From assembly GCF_017876295.1 (NCBI RefSeq), contig NZ_JAGINT010000001.1, positions 868,001 to 932,000 on the forward strand: a stretch of 64,000 nt of DNA. The letters are read 5' to 3'. The notes beneath the pieces were generated by a model that saw only the letters and a program-made list of their open reading frames with translations, did not search any database and was not told the DNA's origin. This stretch comes from Kribbella aluminosa (GTDB lineage: Bacteria > Actinomycetota > Actinomycetes > Propionibacteriales > Kribbellaceae). The position numbers were made by a program, and so were the translations under genes. Numbering within the stretch: the stretch's first letter is position 1; each line of letters starts with the position of its first letter. Of the stretch, positions 47,518 to 56,522 are shown piece after piece.

Positions 47518-48629
47518 CTCGTTCCTTCCAGGTAGGCCTGGTAGGCCGCTACCAATGCACCGAGCCGAGCGAGGTCCACCGGCTCGGTGTCGATCACGGC
47601 GCGGCCGCGCCGGTACAGCTCGGCGAGATCTTCGTTGCCTGCGGCAACACTTGCCGCCTTCACCTGATAGGCGTCGAGCAGCTGCGTGAGTTCGTCCCGG
47701 CGGCCGAGCGCAGCGCCGTACGCCGCCTGCGCCTGCCCGAGTGCCCGCCGTACAGCGTCCAGCCGGGTCAGGTACTGGGCGAGCCCGGCCGGCGTGTTCG
47801 GCACCGGGCCGAGCGCGGTCACATCCGGTACGGCGAGCCGCGGGGCCGGGGTGACCGTTCTGACGGCCTTGTCCGCGAGCGCGCGGACCGCCGTACCTTG
47901 GGCCTCGAGCTCCCCGCGCACCGTGCGGGCGCGGGCCACGTCGGCGGCGCGCTCCTTGCGGGTGGCGGCGCCGACGATCAGGTCCCGCTCGGCCTTGGCG
48001 GTGTCGAGTTCCAGCGGGCCGATCATGCCGCCGATGTCCGCACCGCGCTTGTTGCGGTCGGCAAGATCCGTCAGCCGGCGGTCCAGGTCGTGGTGCTTGG
48101 CGAGAGCGTCGTTGCGGACTCCTGCCGGCTCCTGCTTGACCAGGTCGCCGATCCGCTCCACCTGGGCGCGCAGCTCCCGCAGCCGCGCGGCCAGGTCGGC
48201 GTCGGCGGGGTCGAGTGCCAGCTTGGCCCGCAGGCTGGATGCCAGCGCATCCGACAGCTTGCATGCCTCGGGCAACGAAACCGCGAGCGAACCGCCCGCG
48301 GCACCGGCATCCAGCCCGCCCCAGATCAGCGACGCGATCCGCTCGATCTCCTGCTGCCCGACCCGACCGGAGTCCCAGGTCACGAGGATCAGCTCGTACC
48401 GGTCCGAAACCGCCTTCCAGACCGTCATGCTGAGCACCACGTCCGCGCTCAGCGCATCACCGTCCGGCGAATGCAGAGCAGCCTGATCCAACTCGTCCAG
48501 CTCCGCCTTCCGCCGATCCCGCCACTCCCCGAGCGCACTCAGGAACGGCAGCAACTCCGTCGCCGGAACACTGCTCCCCATCTTCCCCGGCGACACCGGC
48601 GCCGACACTGTCGGCGTACGAACGGTCAT
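47514..48629 (-). CDS. coiled-coil protein of unknown function
   Basis: A 371-residue, almost wholly helical soluble protein. Long heptad-like stretches occur at DLAARLRELRAQVERIGDLV, LDTAKAERDLIVGAATRKER and AYQVKAASVAAGNEDLAELY. No Cys motif, signal peptide or catalytic residues. It lies between glnH and the kinase gene, overlapping both by ATGA, so it must be made with them. It may link the membrane proteins to the kinase. No counterpart in the three-gene glnX-glnH-pknG locus of mycobacteria that I know of. Confidence 0.8.
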   Translation of the reverse strand: MTVRTPTVSAPVSPGKMGSSVPATELLPFLSALGEWRDRRKAELDELDQAALHSPDGDALSADVVLSMTVWKAVSDRYELILVTWDSGRVGQQEIERIASLIWGGLDAGAAGGSLAVSLPEACKLSDALASSLRAKLALDPADADLAARLRELRAQVERIGDLVKQEPAGVRNDALAKHHDLDRRLTDLADRNKRGADIGGMIGPLELDTAKAERDLIVGAATRKERAADVARARTVRGELEAQGTAVRALADKAVRTVTPAPRLAVPDVTALGPVPNTPAGLAQYLTRLDAVRRALGQAQAAYGAALGRRDELTQLLDAYQVKAASVAAGNEDLAELYRRGRAVIDTEPVDLARLGALVAAYQAYLEGTR

Positions 48630-49612
48630 GGGGTCCGGCCGTAGGCGGGTGCCGGGGGAGCCTTCAGCACGCCGAGGTCGCCACCGAGCCACGTGTCATA
48701 GGAGGTCATCCAGTCGGACTTCTTCCCGCCGGCCTTCGGCTGCTTCATCTGCTCGAGGACACCGTTCACGAACCGGACGAAGTCCACGTTCGCCTTGTTG
48801 ATGCCCAGACCGTACGGCTCCTCGCTGAATCTTTCCTTCGGAATCACCTTGGCGTAGGGATCCTGCGCGGCGTCTCCGGCCAGCACGGTGTCGTCGCCGG
48901 AGATCCCGTACGCCTTGCCCTGCTGGAAGAGGACCAGGCAGCCGGTGTCGCTGTCCGCCGTGATCGGCTTGACCGCCGGGTTCTTCTTCATCAGGTTCGT
49001 CAGGCTGGTCGATCCGGCCGGAGCGCAGATCGTCTTGCCGGACAGTTGCATCACGCTGGTTTCCTTGGCGTCCAGCGGTACCAGCGTCTTCTGGCCCGAG
49101 CGGTAGTACTCCGCCGAGAACGCGATCAGCTTCCAGCGTTCGCAGTTGATCGTCATGTTCCGCGCGACGATGTCGACGCCGTTGTTCTGCAGCACCGGGA
49201 TGCGCTGCGGACTGGAGATCACCCGGAGCTCGAGGTGACCTTTCCAGGCGCCGAAGATCGCCCTGGCGACGGCCTTGAGCATGTCGATGTCGAAACCCTC
49301 GATCTCTCCGCTGATCGGGTTCCGGGAGCCGAGGTGCAGGCTGTCCGCGGACACCCCCGCGATCAGCCGGCCACGACTCTGGATCTTCGCCATCGTCGTA
49401 CCGGTCGGCATCTGCATCGGCGTGGGTAGCGGACCCTGTGGGGCGTACGACTGCAGCTCAGTGGATTTGTCGCATGACGCCGCCGCCGGCGGTGCAGCCG
49501 AGGTTGTCGTGGGCGCCGGCTCGGCCGGGAGCTGGGTGGTTGCGTAGTTGCCGGAGCTGCAGGCGGTCAGGAGGAGGGCTGCGGTGGCGGCGAATGGGAT
49601 CAGCTTCTTCAT
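48626..49612 (-). CDS. glnH: GlnH-like solute-binding lipoprotein
   Basis: A 328-residue lipoprotein: signal MKKLIPFAATAALLLTACSS with the lipid-attachment Cys at residue 18, a Thr/Ala/Pro linker, then a periplasmic-type amino-acid-binding domain. GRLIAGVSADSLHLGSRNP, EGFDIDMLKAVARAIFG, DIVARNMTINCERWKLIAFS and GSTSLTNLM are typical of family 3 (polar amino acid) binding proteins. No ABC permease or ATPase is nearby. In mycobacteria GlnH senses aspartate/glutamate and signals through GlnX to PknG. It overlaps glnX and the coiled-coil gene. Confidence 0.92.
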   Translation of the reverse strand: MKKLIPFAATAALLLTACSSGNYATTQLPAEPAPTTTSAAPPAAASCDKSTELQSYAPQGPLPTPMQMPTGTTMAKIQSRGRLIAGVSADSLHLGSRNPISGEIEGFDIDMLKAVARAIFGAWKGHLELRVISSPQRIPVLQNNGVDIVARNMTINCERWKLIAFSAEYYRSGQKTLVPLDAKETSVMQLSGKTICAPAGSTSLTNLMKKNPAVKPITADSDTGCLVLFQQGKAYGISGDDTVLAGDAAQDPYAKVIPKERFSEEPYGLGINKANVDFVRFVNGVLEQMKQPKAGGKKSDWMTSYDTWLGGDLGVLKAPPAPAYGRTP

Positions 49613-50937
49613 CGGTACTCCTCCAGGCGCTGCGACATGCCCCACGCGACCAGCAGAGCGGCCGCGATGCCGATCGGTACGCCGAGCCAGCCGATCGGCG
49701 GTAGTCCGTTGCGCGCGTCCTTGAGCTTGGACTGCACCGCCGCGCTCGTCGTGGTCAGCTGCTGGTTGGACGAGGAGTCGAACGCGCCGAACGTGTCGAC
49801 CGAACTGTTGGTCTTGTCCTTGCCGACAGCCATCGCGACGGCGCCGTCCCAGTTGCCCTTGTTGGCGTCCGAGTCTCGCACCTTGCCGTGAATGGTCTTG
49901 TAGCTGGACCAGGCGTTCTGCAGTGCGGCGCCGGTGGTGCCGAGCTTGCTGAGTTGGCTGTCGACCTCTGCGGCCGCGGTGTTGTACGCCTTGTCGAACT
50001 GGTCGCCGGAACCGCGGGCGATCAGTGTGAGGCTCTCGTTGGAGCGGGCGTCGTACGCGGCGATCCGGGCGCGGGACAGGGCCAGCGTTCGTTCGTACTC
50101 CGAGTTGCGGGTGTTCTTCGCGGAGCTGGTCGCACCGGCCAGCGCGATGCCGCCGACGGCGGTGGTGAGCAGTACGAGGACGGCGCCCGCGGCGATCGGG
50201 ACGTTCATGTAGCGGTGGGTACGGCGGGCCAGCCAGCGCAGGGTGACGCCGAAGACCAGCAGGCTGAGCAGACCGCCGACGACCACCCAGATCGTGCCGT
50301 AGCTGATCCCGTCGAACTCGGTGTCGACGCGCTTCTCGTTCGCCTGGACCAGTGCCTTCACCAGCGGCAGCGAGTCGTCCTGGAGCACCGAGTTCGCGTC
50401 CTTCAGGTACTGCGAACCGATCGGCAGGCCCTGGCGGTTGTTGGCGCGGGCCTGCTCGATCAGGCCTTCGTACGTGATCAGTGTCTTGTTCAACGCGCCG
50501 AGTACGTCGCGGTCGGCGGGCTGGGCGGTCGCGGCCTCGGCGATCAGCCCGGCGGCCGCCGCGAGCGAGTCGACGAAGTGCTGGCGCCGGTCCGGGGGTT
50601 CGAGACCGCCGACCAGGAAGGCGTTGGTGGCGTCGGCGTTCGCGCTGACCAGGTTGGTGTGGATCGCCTGGATCCGGACCAGCTGGGCGGCGTTCGCCTG
50701 CGCCCGGCCGAGGGCGCCGTCGGACTGGCTGAACCCCTGCGCGGCGGCGAGCCCGAACACCACGCTCATCGCCGCGGCCAGCAGGAGGAACGCGCGCATC
50801 CGGCCCGGCGTACCGTCGAACCACTGGGCGACCGCCCCGCGCCTGCTCGGGGTCGGCGCGGCCGGCGCCGACAACGTCGTACCGGATGGCGCGGCCGGCG
50901 CCAGGGTGGCCGACGGCGCACTCTGAATCTGGGTCAC
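49609..50937 (-). CDS. glnX: GlnX-like membrane signal transducer
   Basis: A 442-residue membrane protein with four predicted helices: RAFLLLAAAMSVVFGLAAAQ near residue 50, TIWVVVGGLLSLLVFGVTL, VPIAAGAVLVLLTTAVGGIA, and the last near the C-terminus (LGVPIGIAAALLVAWG). Between helices 1-2 and 3-4 are two external four-helix sensor-like segments of similar size (for example ALGRAQANAAQLVRIQAIHT and LALSRARIAAYDARSNESLT). It should receive the GlnH signal outside and pass it inward. GTG start overlaps the AAA+ gene stop. The N-terminal 40 residues are Ala/Pro rich and cytoplasmic. Confidence 0.88.
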   Translation of the reverse strand: MTQIQSAPSATLAPAAPSGTTLSAPAAPTPSRRGAVAQWFDGTPGRMRAFLLLAAAMSVVFGLAAAQGFSQSDGALGRAQANAAQLVRIQAIHTNLVSANADATNAFLVGGLEPPDRRQHFVDSLAAAAGLIAEAATAQPADRDVLGALNKTLITYEGLIEQARANNRQGLPIGSQYLKDANSVLQDDSLPLVKALVQANEKRVDTEFDGISYGTIWVVVGGLLSLLVFGVTLRWLARRTHRYMNVPIAAGAVLVLLTTAVGGIALAGATSSAKNTRNSEYERTLALSRARIAAYDARSNESLTLIARGSGDQFDKAYNTAAAEVDSQLSKLGTTGAALQNAWSSYKTIHGKVRDSDANKGNWDGAVAMAVGKDKTNSSVDTFGAFDSSSNQQLTTTSAAVQSKLKDARNGLPPIGWLGVPIGIAAALLVAWGMSQRLEEYR

Positions 50938-52295
50938 GCGTCTTCTCCTTGCTGTTGCTCTGTCACGTCCGAAGACGTTGGGGAGTCGACCGGTTCGTCG
51001 GTGAGGTCCTCGGCGAGGATCTGACGCAGTTCGTCGGTTGTCGGTGCCGTCACGTCGCGGAGGCGCCAAGCCTGGCGGCCGATCGCGGCCTCCAGGACGT
51101 TGCGCGCGAAGCGTCCGTTCCCGAACGAGCCGTCCCGCGCCGTACCCGCGAGGATCTCCTGGAAGTCGTCCATCGCCTCCGGAACCAGCTCGTAGTCCGC
51201 GGCGCCGGCGAGCCCGGTAAGAATGTCCGTGAGCTCCTCGTCGCTGTAGTTCTCGAACTCGATCGTGGTCCGGAACCTGCTCGCCAGCCCGGGGTTCGCG
51301 GCGATGAACGCCTGCATCGGCTCCGGGTACCCGGCGACGATCACCACCAGGTCGTCGCGCCGGTCCTCCATCTCCTTCACCAGCGTGTCGACGGCTTCGC
51401 GCCCGTACTGGTCGGCTCCGTTGTCACCCGCGGTCAGGCTGTAGGCCTCGTCGATGAACAGCACGCCACCGGCCGCGGACTCGACCACCTCGGCGGTCTT
51501 CGTCGCGGTCTGCCCGAGATAACCGGCGACCAACTCCGACCGGTCCACCTCGATCAGCTGCCCCTTCGACAGCAGGCCGAGCGCCTTGTAGATCCCACTC
51601 ACCAGCCGCGCGACCGTCGTCTTCCCGGTCCCCGGATTCCCCACGAACACCAGGTGCCGAGTGATCGTCGCGTTCTTCAGCCCAGCCTCGGCCCGCAACT
51701 TCTCCACCCGCAACACAGCCACCTGCCGATGCACTTCCCGCTTGACCCGAGCCAACCCCGTCAGCTCATCAAGCTCCCCCAGCAGCTCCTCAACCGTCTT
51801 TTCGGGCTCAGGAGCCAGCTTTTCCTCAACATCTTCGGTTGGCTTGGGTTGTGCCGGCGTACTCGGCTGAGCGCCGGCGACCTGCAGCGTTCGTACGCCG
51901 GCAGCTTGGAGTTGTGCGGCTGCCGCGACTGAGGCGTTTCCTACCACTCGCATGGTGGGCTCGCCGAGGGCGCAGGCTGCCGACGCCACCTCGGCGAGGG
52001 CTTCGGCGTACGCCGCCTTCTCCTTCGAGTTGCGGGCGATCAGCTCGGTGAGTACGGCGGTAGGAGCGCCCCGCCAGCGCCGGCCACGGACGGCTGCGTC
52101 GAAGAAGGACTGAGTTGTTCCGCCCGGGACTGCCTCAGCCCAAGCAGCAGGTGCACCCGGAGCTGATTCAGCGAGCGCGGCCGCGAGGGCGAGCGCCTCG
52201 GCCCGTGCGGAATCCTCGGGGACCCCGGCGCGGTCGGCGACCGTGAGCAGCTCGGACAACGCCTGCTGCAGAGAGCCTCCCCCCGTGCCGCTCAT
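50934..52295 (-). CDS. AAA+ ATPase of the CbbX/SpoVK type
   Basis: A 453-residue protein. Residues 1-165 are a helical, Ala-rich region of unknown role; the ATPase domain follows, with Walker A GNPGTGKTT (219-227), the pore-loop segment SELVAGYLGQTATKT, Walker B GVLFIDEAY (282 is the Asp), sensor 1 VVIVAGYPEPM, and the Arg finger region ANPGLASRFRTTIEFENYS. CbbX/SpoVK ATPases form hexamers that remodel protein partners. It is joined to glnX by GTGA and to the XpaC-like gene by ATGA. Confidence 0.92.
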   Translation of the reverse strand: MSGTGGGSLQQALSELLTVADRAGVPEDSARAEALALAAALAESAPGAPAAWAEAVPGGTTQSFFDAAVRGRRWRGAPTAVLTELIARNSKEKAAYAEALAEVASAACALGEPTMRVVGNASVAAAAQLQAAGVRTLQVAGAQPSTPAQPKPTEDVEEKLAPEPEKTVEELLGELDELTGLARVKREVHRQVAVLRVEKLRAEAGLKNATITRHLVFVGNPGTGKTTVARLVSGIYKALGLLSKGQLIEVDRSELVAGYLGQTATKTAEVVESAAGGVLFIDEAYSLTAGDNGADQYGREAVDTLVKEMEDRRDDLVVIVAGYPEPMQAFIAANPGLASRFRTTIEFENYSDEELTDILTGLAGAADYELVPEAMDDFQEILAGTARDGSFGNGRFARNVLEAAIGRQAWRLRDVTAPTTDELRQILAEDLTDEPVDSPTSSDVTEQQQGEDA

Positions 52296-52897
52296 GACCC
52301 TCCTCGTCCAGCTGGTGGTGACAGTGGTCCTGCCGGGCCCGCTCCGGGGTCCGGGGGTGGGGTCGACTCGGTCGGACCGAGCGCCAAGCCTCCGCCGGTA
52401 GAGCCGGTGCCGAACTTCTCCTGCAGGAACCTGCCATGCGTGATCAGCGCCGCCGCATCCGCCCGGTTCACCGCGTCGAACACCTTGTCCATCGTCGCCG
52501 CCAACAGGTCCAACTGGTCGATCAGCAGCATCAGCGACGTCTTGCCACGGTCCACCGGCCGGGTGTCGGCCCACTGCCGCGGCAACCGCAGATACCCGCC
52601 GATCGCATCCGGCAGATAGTCCGTGCAGGTCGCCATCACGGAGTACGCCTGCGCACTCCCGCCGAGGTTCCCGAGCCGCGGAATCGTCTCCCGTACGACG
52701 CGCACCACCCGCCCGACCCGCGACGCCACAACCGCCGGTACGGCGCCACCCGCGACCAGCTGCTCGACCCGGACCAGCGCCGCCAGCAGGTCGTCGTTCG
52801 TCGGCGGCGCCGGCACCGGGGCAGGCTCGGGCTCCTCCCTGCGACCGGTCAGCCGCGCGAAACCGGTCAATTTCGAGAAGATGGCACCGAGAGCCAT
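52292..52897 (-). CDS. XpaC-like helical protein
   Basis: A 201-residue protein starting MALGAIFSKLTGFARLTGRR. The core (about residues 55-165) is helical with ASRVGRVVRVVRETIPRL and TDYLPDAIGGYLRLPRQW, a pattern seen in XpaC/5-bromo-4-chloroindolyl-phosphate-hydrolysis proteins, which are regularly encoded beside telA. The C-terminal 35 residues are Gly/Pro rich and disordered. GGGGGA precedes the ATG. The family assignment rests on this motif and the position between telA and the ATPase gene; biochemical function is unknown. Confidence 0.7.
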   Translation of the reverse strand: MALGAIFSKLTGFARLTGRREEPEPAPVPAPPTNDDLLAALVRVEQLVAGGAVPAVVASRVGRVVRVVRETIPRLGNLGGSAQAYSVMATCTDYLPDAIGGYLRLPRQWADTRPVDRGKTSLMLLIDQLDLLAATMDKVFDAVNRADAAALITHGRFLQEKFGTGSTGGGLALGPTESTPPPDPGAGPAGPLSPPAGRGGS

Positions 52898-52922
52898 GCA
52901 TTTCCCCCACGTCAGAGCTGGT

Positions 52923-54209
52923 TCAGCGACCGAGGTTCAGATCGAGGCTGCCGTGCACGACCTGCTGGTTCTGCTGGGCGACCCGGTCCAGGTACGAACG
53001 CGACTTGGTCACCTCGTTCTCCAGCGTGCCGATCGTGGCGGCCATGTTGTCCAGCGCCTCGCCCTTGAACGTGTCGATCGCGTCCATGGTCGCGTAGATG
53101 TTCGCGAACGCGGCCTGCAGCTGCGGCAGCCCGATGGTCGCGGACGCGGCCTGCTGCTGGATCGCCACCGAGTTGTCCTTGAGCATCTGCGAGGTGCGCT
53201 CGATCATCCCGCTGGTGGTGCTGTTCAGCGCGGTGATCTGGTCGAGTACGAGCTTCTGGTTGCCGAGCGCCTGCGCGACGATGACCGCCGTACGCAGCGC
53301 CGAGACCGTGGTGGTGGACGCCCGGTCGACACCCTTGATCAGCTCGATGTTGTTCTTGATCACGATGTCGATGGCCAGGTAGTTCTGGATCGACACGGCC
53401 AGCTGGGTGAGCAGGTCCTGGTGCTTCTGCCGGACGTAGAACAGCACGTCCTCGCGGAACGCCTTCGCCTTGTCCGGGTTCGTCGCCTGGAGTTCGGCGA
53501 TCGCCGCGGACAGCCGCGCGTCCAGGCGCTCGGCGACGTACACGTACTGGTTCAGCCGGCTCATCGCGTCCCAGAGCTGCTGCTTCTCCAGGTTCAGCGC
53601 GGCGTTGTCCTTGCCAAGCTCGTCCTGGCCGTTCCGCAGCGCGTGCAGGATGCCTTCGAGGTGGCTCTGCGCGGTCTGGTACTTGCGGAAGTAGTCCTCG
53701 ATCTTGTCGCCGAACGGGATCATCCCGAGGAACTTCTTCACCCCGGTGGCTTCCTTGGGGTCCAGTTCCTCGACGGTACGACGCAGCTCCAGCAACGTCT
53801 TGCCGACGGTCGAACCGTCGGACAGGCCGCCCTCTTGCAGCGCGCGGACCGGCGACTGCAGCAGCCGGTTCGAGCTCTCGGCGGCGGACCGGATGTCGAC
53901 GTCGCCCATGCTGCGCACGTCACCCGCCTTGGTGGCGAACTCCGGCGACCGCGGCTCGGCCGCCATCAACCCGGTCAGGAACGCGTCCACCTTGCTGTCC
54001 AGCCCCGGCAGCGCGGCCGGGTCGACCGCCGGCGCCATACTCGGCGCAGCAGTCTCGGCCACCGGCTGTGACGGCGGCGGCGCGGTCAGTATCAGCCCCG
54101 GCGCGGTCGCGGTCGGCGGCTGCAGCGGCATCGCCGCCTGCGCTGCGGGCTGTGCGGGCTGTGCTCCCGCCGCGCCTGCTCCACCTGCTGCGTTGTCTGC
54201 TTCGGTCAT
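52923..54209 (-). CDS. telA: TelA-family protein (toxic-anion-resistance family)
   Basis: A 428-residue protein: Ala/Pro-rich disordered first 70 residues, then long helices typical of TelA, such as KKFLGMIPFGDKIEDYFRKY, YVYVAERLDARLSAAIAELQ and YLAIDIVIKNNIELIKGVDR. TelA proteins are linked to tellurite and cell-envelope stress and occur with VWA and kinase genes in Ter-type loci. First gene of the ten-gene operon, with GGAGGGG as ribosome binding site. Upstream a TAGATT (minus strand, 54281-54286) could be the -10 element; I see no convincing -35. Confidence 0.92.
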   Translation of the reverse strand: MTEADNAAGGAGAAGAQPAQPAAQAAMPLQPPTATAPGLILTAPPPSQPVAETAAPSMAPAVDPAALPGLDSKVDAFLTGLMAAEPRSPEFATKAGDVRSMGDVDIRSAAESSNRLLQSPVRALQEGGLSDGSTVGKTLLELRRTVEELDPKEATGVKKFLGMIPFGDKIEDYFRKYQTAQSHLEGILHALRNGQDELGKDNAALNLEKQQLWDAMSRLNQYVYVAERLDARLSAAIAELQATNPDKAKAFREDVLFYVRQKHQDLLTQLAVSIQNYLAIDIVIKNNIELIKGVDRASTTTVSALRTAVIVAQALGNQKLVLDQITALNSTTSGMIERTSQMLKDNSVAIQQQAASATIGLPQLQAAFANIYATMDAIDTFKGEALDNMAATIGTLENEVTKSRSYLDRVAQQNQQVVHGSLDLNLGR

Positions 54210-54329
54210 CGTCGTTCCCCTCCGGTGGCCTCCGCGAGGCGTCCCCTCGCCGCGCGCTGTCTCCTCCGTGACGCGCGCCCAATCTAGTCGGTTCCAGGTC
54301 CCCGCGGGACGCCCGTTGCCTACTCGTTG

Positions 54330-54785
54330 TTAGCTGCGGCGATAACCAACGAACGCGAAGCCGTCGCGCGGGTCGCGGGCGGATTCGGTCCAGTCGGCTG
54401 GGGTGAGCTTCGGGAACGTGACGTCGCCCTCGGGTGACTGGTCGACTTCGGTGAGTTCGAGGGCGTCGGCGTACGGGAGGGCCTGGCGGTAGATGTCGCC
54501 GCCGCCGGCGACGTACAGGGTGCCGTCGTACTTCCACGCGTCCTCGAGGGTGTGGACGACGTCGACGCCGTCCGCGGACCAGTCGGGTTGCCGGGTGACG
54601 ACGACGGTACGGCGGCCGGGGAGCGGGCGGCCGATCGAGTCGTAGGTCTTGCGGCCCATGATCAGGGTGTGACCGAGCGTCAGCTGCTTGAAGTGCTGGA
54701 GGTCCTCGCGGATCCGCCAGGGCAGGTCGTTGTCCCGCCCGATCACGCCGTTGCGGCCGACCGCGGCGATCAGGATGATCGTCAT
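54330..54785 (-). CDS. folA: dihydrofolate reductase
   Basis: Reduces dihydrofolate to tetrahydrofolate with NADPH; 151 residues. [20 protein letters not shown] at the start carries the Trp/Asp active-site region, [20 protein letters not shown] the NADPH-binding loop, and [13 protein letters not shown] the second loop. The start overlaps the thyA stop (ATGA): the usual thyA-folA pair, in which FolA regenerates the cofactor that ThyA oxidises. Confidence 0.96.
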   Translation of the reverse strand: MTIILIAAVGRNGVIGRDNDLPWRIREDLQHFKQLTLGHTLIMGRKTYDSIGRPLPGRRTVVVTRQPDWSADGVDVVHTLEDAWKYDGTLYVAGGGDIYRQALPYADALELTEVDQSPEGDVTFPKLTPADWTESARDPRDGFAFVGYRRS

Positions 54786-55573
54786 ACCGCGATGGGCGCC
54801 TTGATGCCGGGGTGCGGGTCGTAGCCGACCAGTTCGACGTCGGCGATCTCGTAGCCGTCGATCGAGTCGCGCTTCGTGAGTCGCAGCGTCGGCAGCGGGC
54901 GCGGCTCGCGGGTGAGCTGCAGCCGCGCCTGGTCGAGGTGGTTCAGGTACAGGTGCGCGTCGCCGAGGGTGTGGACGAAGTCGCCGACCTCGAGCCCGGT
55001 CTGCTGCGCGACCATGTGGGTGAGCAGCGCGTACGACGCGATGTTGAACGGCACGCCCAGGAAGACGTCGGCCGACCGCTGGTACAGCTGGCAGGACAGC
55101 CGGCCGTCCGCCACGTAGAACTGGAACATCGTGTGGCACGGCGGCAGCGCCATGTCGTCGACGTCGGCGACGTTCCACGCGCTGACGATGTGGCGGCGGG
55201 AGTCCGGGTTCTTCTTGATCGACTCGATCAGCTTGGCGATCTGGTCGACGTGCCGGCCGTCCGGCGTCGGCCAGGAGCGCCACTGGTACCCGTACACCGG
55301 GCCGAGCTCGCCGTCGGTGTCGGCCCACTCGTCCCAGATCGAGATGTTGTTCTCGTGCAGCCACTTGATGTTCGTGGAGCCGCTGAGGAACCAGATCAGC
55401 TCGCCGATCACCGACCGCAGATGCAGCTTCTTCGTCGTCACCGCGGGGAACCCCTGGCGGAGGTCGTACCGCGACTGGTACCCGAACACGCTCAGCGTGC
55501 CCGTACCCGTGCGGTCGCCCTTCTCAGCCCCGTTGTCCAGCACATGCCTCAGAAGATCCAGGTACTGCTGCAT
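54782..55573 (-). CDS. thyA: thymidylate synthase
   Basis: Methylates dUMP to dTMP using methylene-tetrahydrofolate; 263 residues, the common short form. [20 protein letters not shown] at the start, [20 protein letters not shown], the catalytic Cys in [12 protein letters not shown], and the [20 protein letters not shown] block are all intact. First gene of the thyA-folA operon. Confidence 0.98.
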   Translation of the reverse strand: MQQYLDLLRHVLDNGAEKGDRTGTGTLSVFGYQSRYDLRQGFPAVTTKKLHLRSVIGELIWFLSGSTNIKWLHENNISIWDEWADTDGELGPVYGYQWRSWPTPDGRHVDQIAKLIESIKKNPDSRRHIVSAWNVADVDDMALPPCHTMFQFYVADGRLSCQLYQRSADVFLGVPFNIASYALLTHMVAQQTGLEVGDFVHTLGDAHLYLNHLDQARLQLTREPRPLPTLRLTKRDSIDGYEIADVELVGYDPHPGIKAPIAV

Positions 55574-55694
55574 GCCGCCACGCTAACACCCGGAAGCGGA
55601 CCCCCATGCAGGCAGAACTGCCCTCGCCGAGGCGTGTCGCGGCCGGAATCGGGACTTCTGCGTGCGTGCAGATCCACTCTGGCAGACTCGCGGC

Positions 55695-56522
55695 GTGGAA
55701 CAGGTGCTGACGCTCGTGGTGCGGGTGGAGAAGAAGGCGCGACCGTCTCAGACGGACGCGCTGGAGACGGCGGCGCGGGCGGTGCTCGCGATCCTGGCCG
55801 ACGAGCGTTCGTACGGCGAGGGGGAGTGGGCGGAGGCGATGAGCGCCTGGCAGGACAACCGCATCCGCAAGATCACCAAACGCGCCCGCGGCATCGAGTG
55901 GCGCCGAGCCGAAGCCCTCCCCGGCATCACCATCACCGGAACCGGAGTAGGCGCCGGCGGAAACGAGAGAGCCGACGAGGCCCGGGGCGAGGGGATCGGC
56001 GAGGCCCGGGGCGAGGGAGCCGACGAGGCCCGGGGTGAGGGGGCTGGCGAAAGCCGGGGCGAGGGAGCCGGCGAGGCCCGGGGCGAGGGGGCTGGCGAAA
56101 GCCGGGGCGAGGGGGGTGTGCCGGCTGAGGTTCGGGTGTTTCCGCCGACGGGGGTGGACGACGTACCGCCGGAGCTCGTCAAGCTCCAGGTCAGCGGCAC
56201 CGACTTCGAGGACACCGCGGACCTCCCGCCCCTGGAACCCGGCGTACCAGTCCTGTGGATCAACCCGGCCCTGGAGATGTCCAGCGGCAAGGCGATGGCG
56301 CAATGCGGTCACGCAGCCCAGCTCGCCTGGTGGTCCCTCCCCGACGCCGCCCGCAAGGACTGGCAGTCATCCAGCTTCCGGCTGTCCGTCCGAACCGCCA
56401 CCCCCGCCCACTGGTCCGCCCTCCTGAAAACCACCCTCCCCGTAGTCCAGGACGCCGGCTTCACCGAAATAGCCCCCGGTTCGAAGACCGTGATCGCCGA
56501 TCACCCTTTGCTGACGCGGTAG
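55695..56522 (+). CDS. PTH2-type peptidyl-tRNA hydrolase with repetitive insert
   Basis: A 275-residue protein. The C-terminal part (from about residue 180) carries the PTH2 signature MSSGKAMAQCGHAAQLAWWS with the Lys/Gln/Ala/Gly pattern, and ends APGSKTVIADHP, as in PTH2 enzymes that release peptidyl-tRNA. The N-terminal part (1-80) contains a matching HRIRKITKRARG-like basic segment (NRIRKITKRARGIEWRRAEA). Between them is an insert of eight-residue repeats of the type EARGEGAG/ESRGEGAG (see repeat). GTG at 55695 is chosen because the family begins near EQVLTLVVRVEKKARPSQ. No clear ribosome binding site. Confidence 0.82.
   Translation: MEQVLTLVVRVEKKARPSQTDALETAARAVLAILADERSYGEGEWAEAMSAWQDNRIRKITKRARGIEWRRAEALPGITITGTGVGAGGNERADEARGEGIGEARGEGADEARGEGAGESRGEGAGEARGEGAGESRGEGGVPAEVRVFPPTGVDDVPPELVKLQVSGTDFEDTADLPPLEPGVPVLWINPALEMSSGKAMAQCGHAAQLAWWSLPDAARKDWQSSSFRLSVRTATPAHWSALLKTTLPVVQDAGFTEIAPGSKTVIADHPLLTR
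55971..56114 (+). repeat. six tandem 24-bp repeats in a coding sequence
   Basis: Six in-frame copies of a 24-base unit, each coding for eight residues of the type (A/I)(D/G)E(A/S)RGEG, starting at 55971, 55995, 56019, 56043, 56067 and 56091. Units 1-3 and 5 have GAGGCCCGGGG; units 4 and 6 share GAAAGCCGGGG, so the array grew in part by duplicating a two-unit block. The array adds a charged, flexible linker to the PTH2-like protein. Confidence 0.9.

Noticed and set aside
55971..56114. CRISPR array
   Set aside because: The 24-bp units are contiguous, in frame and without spacers; it is a coding tandem repeat.
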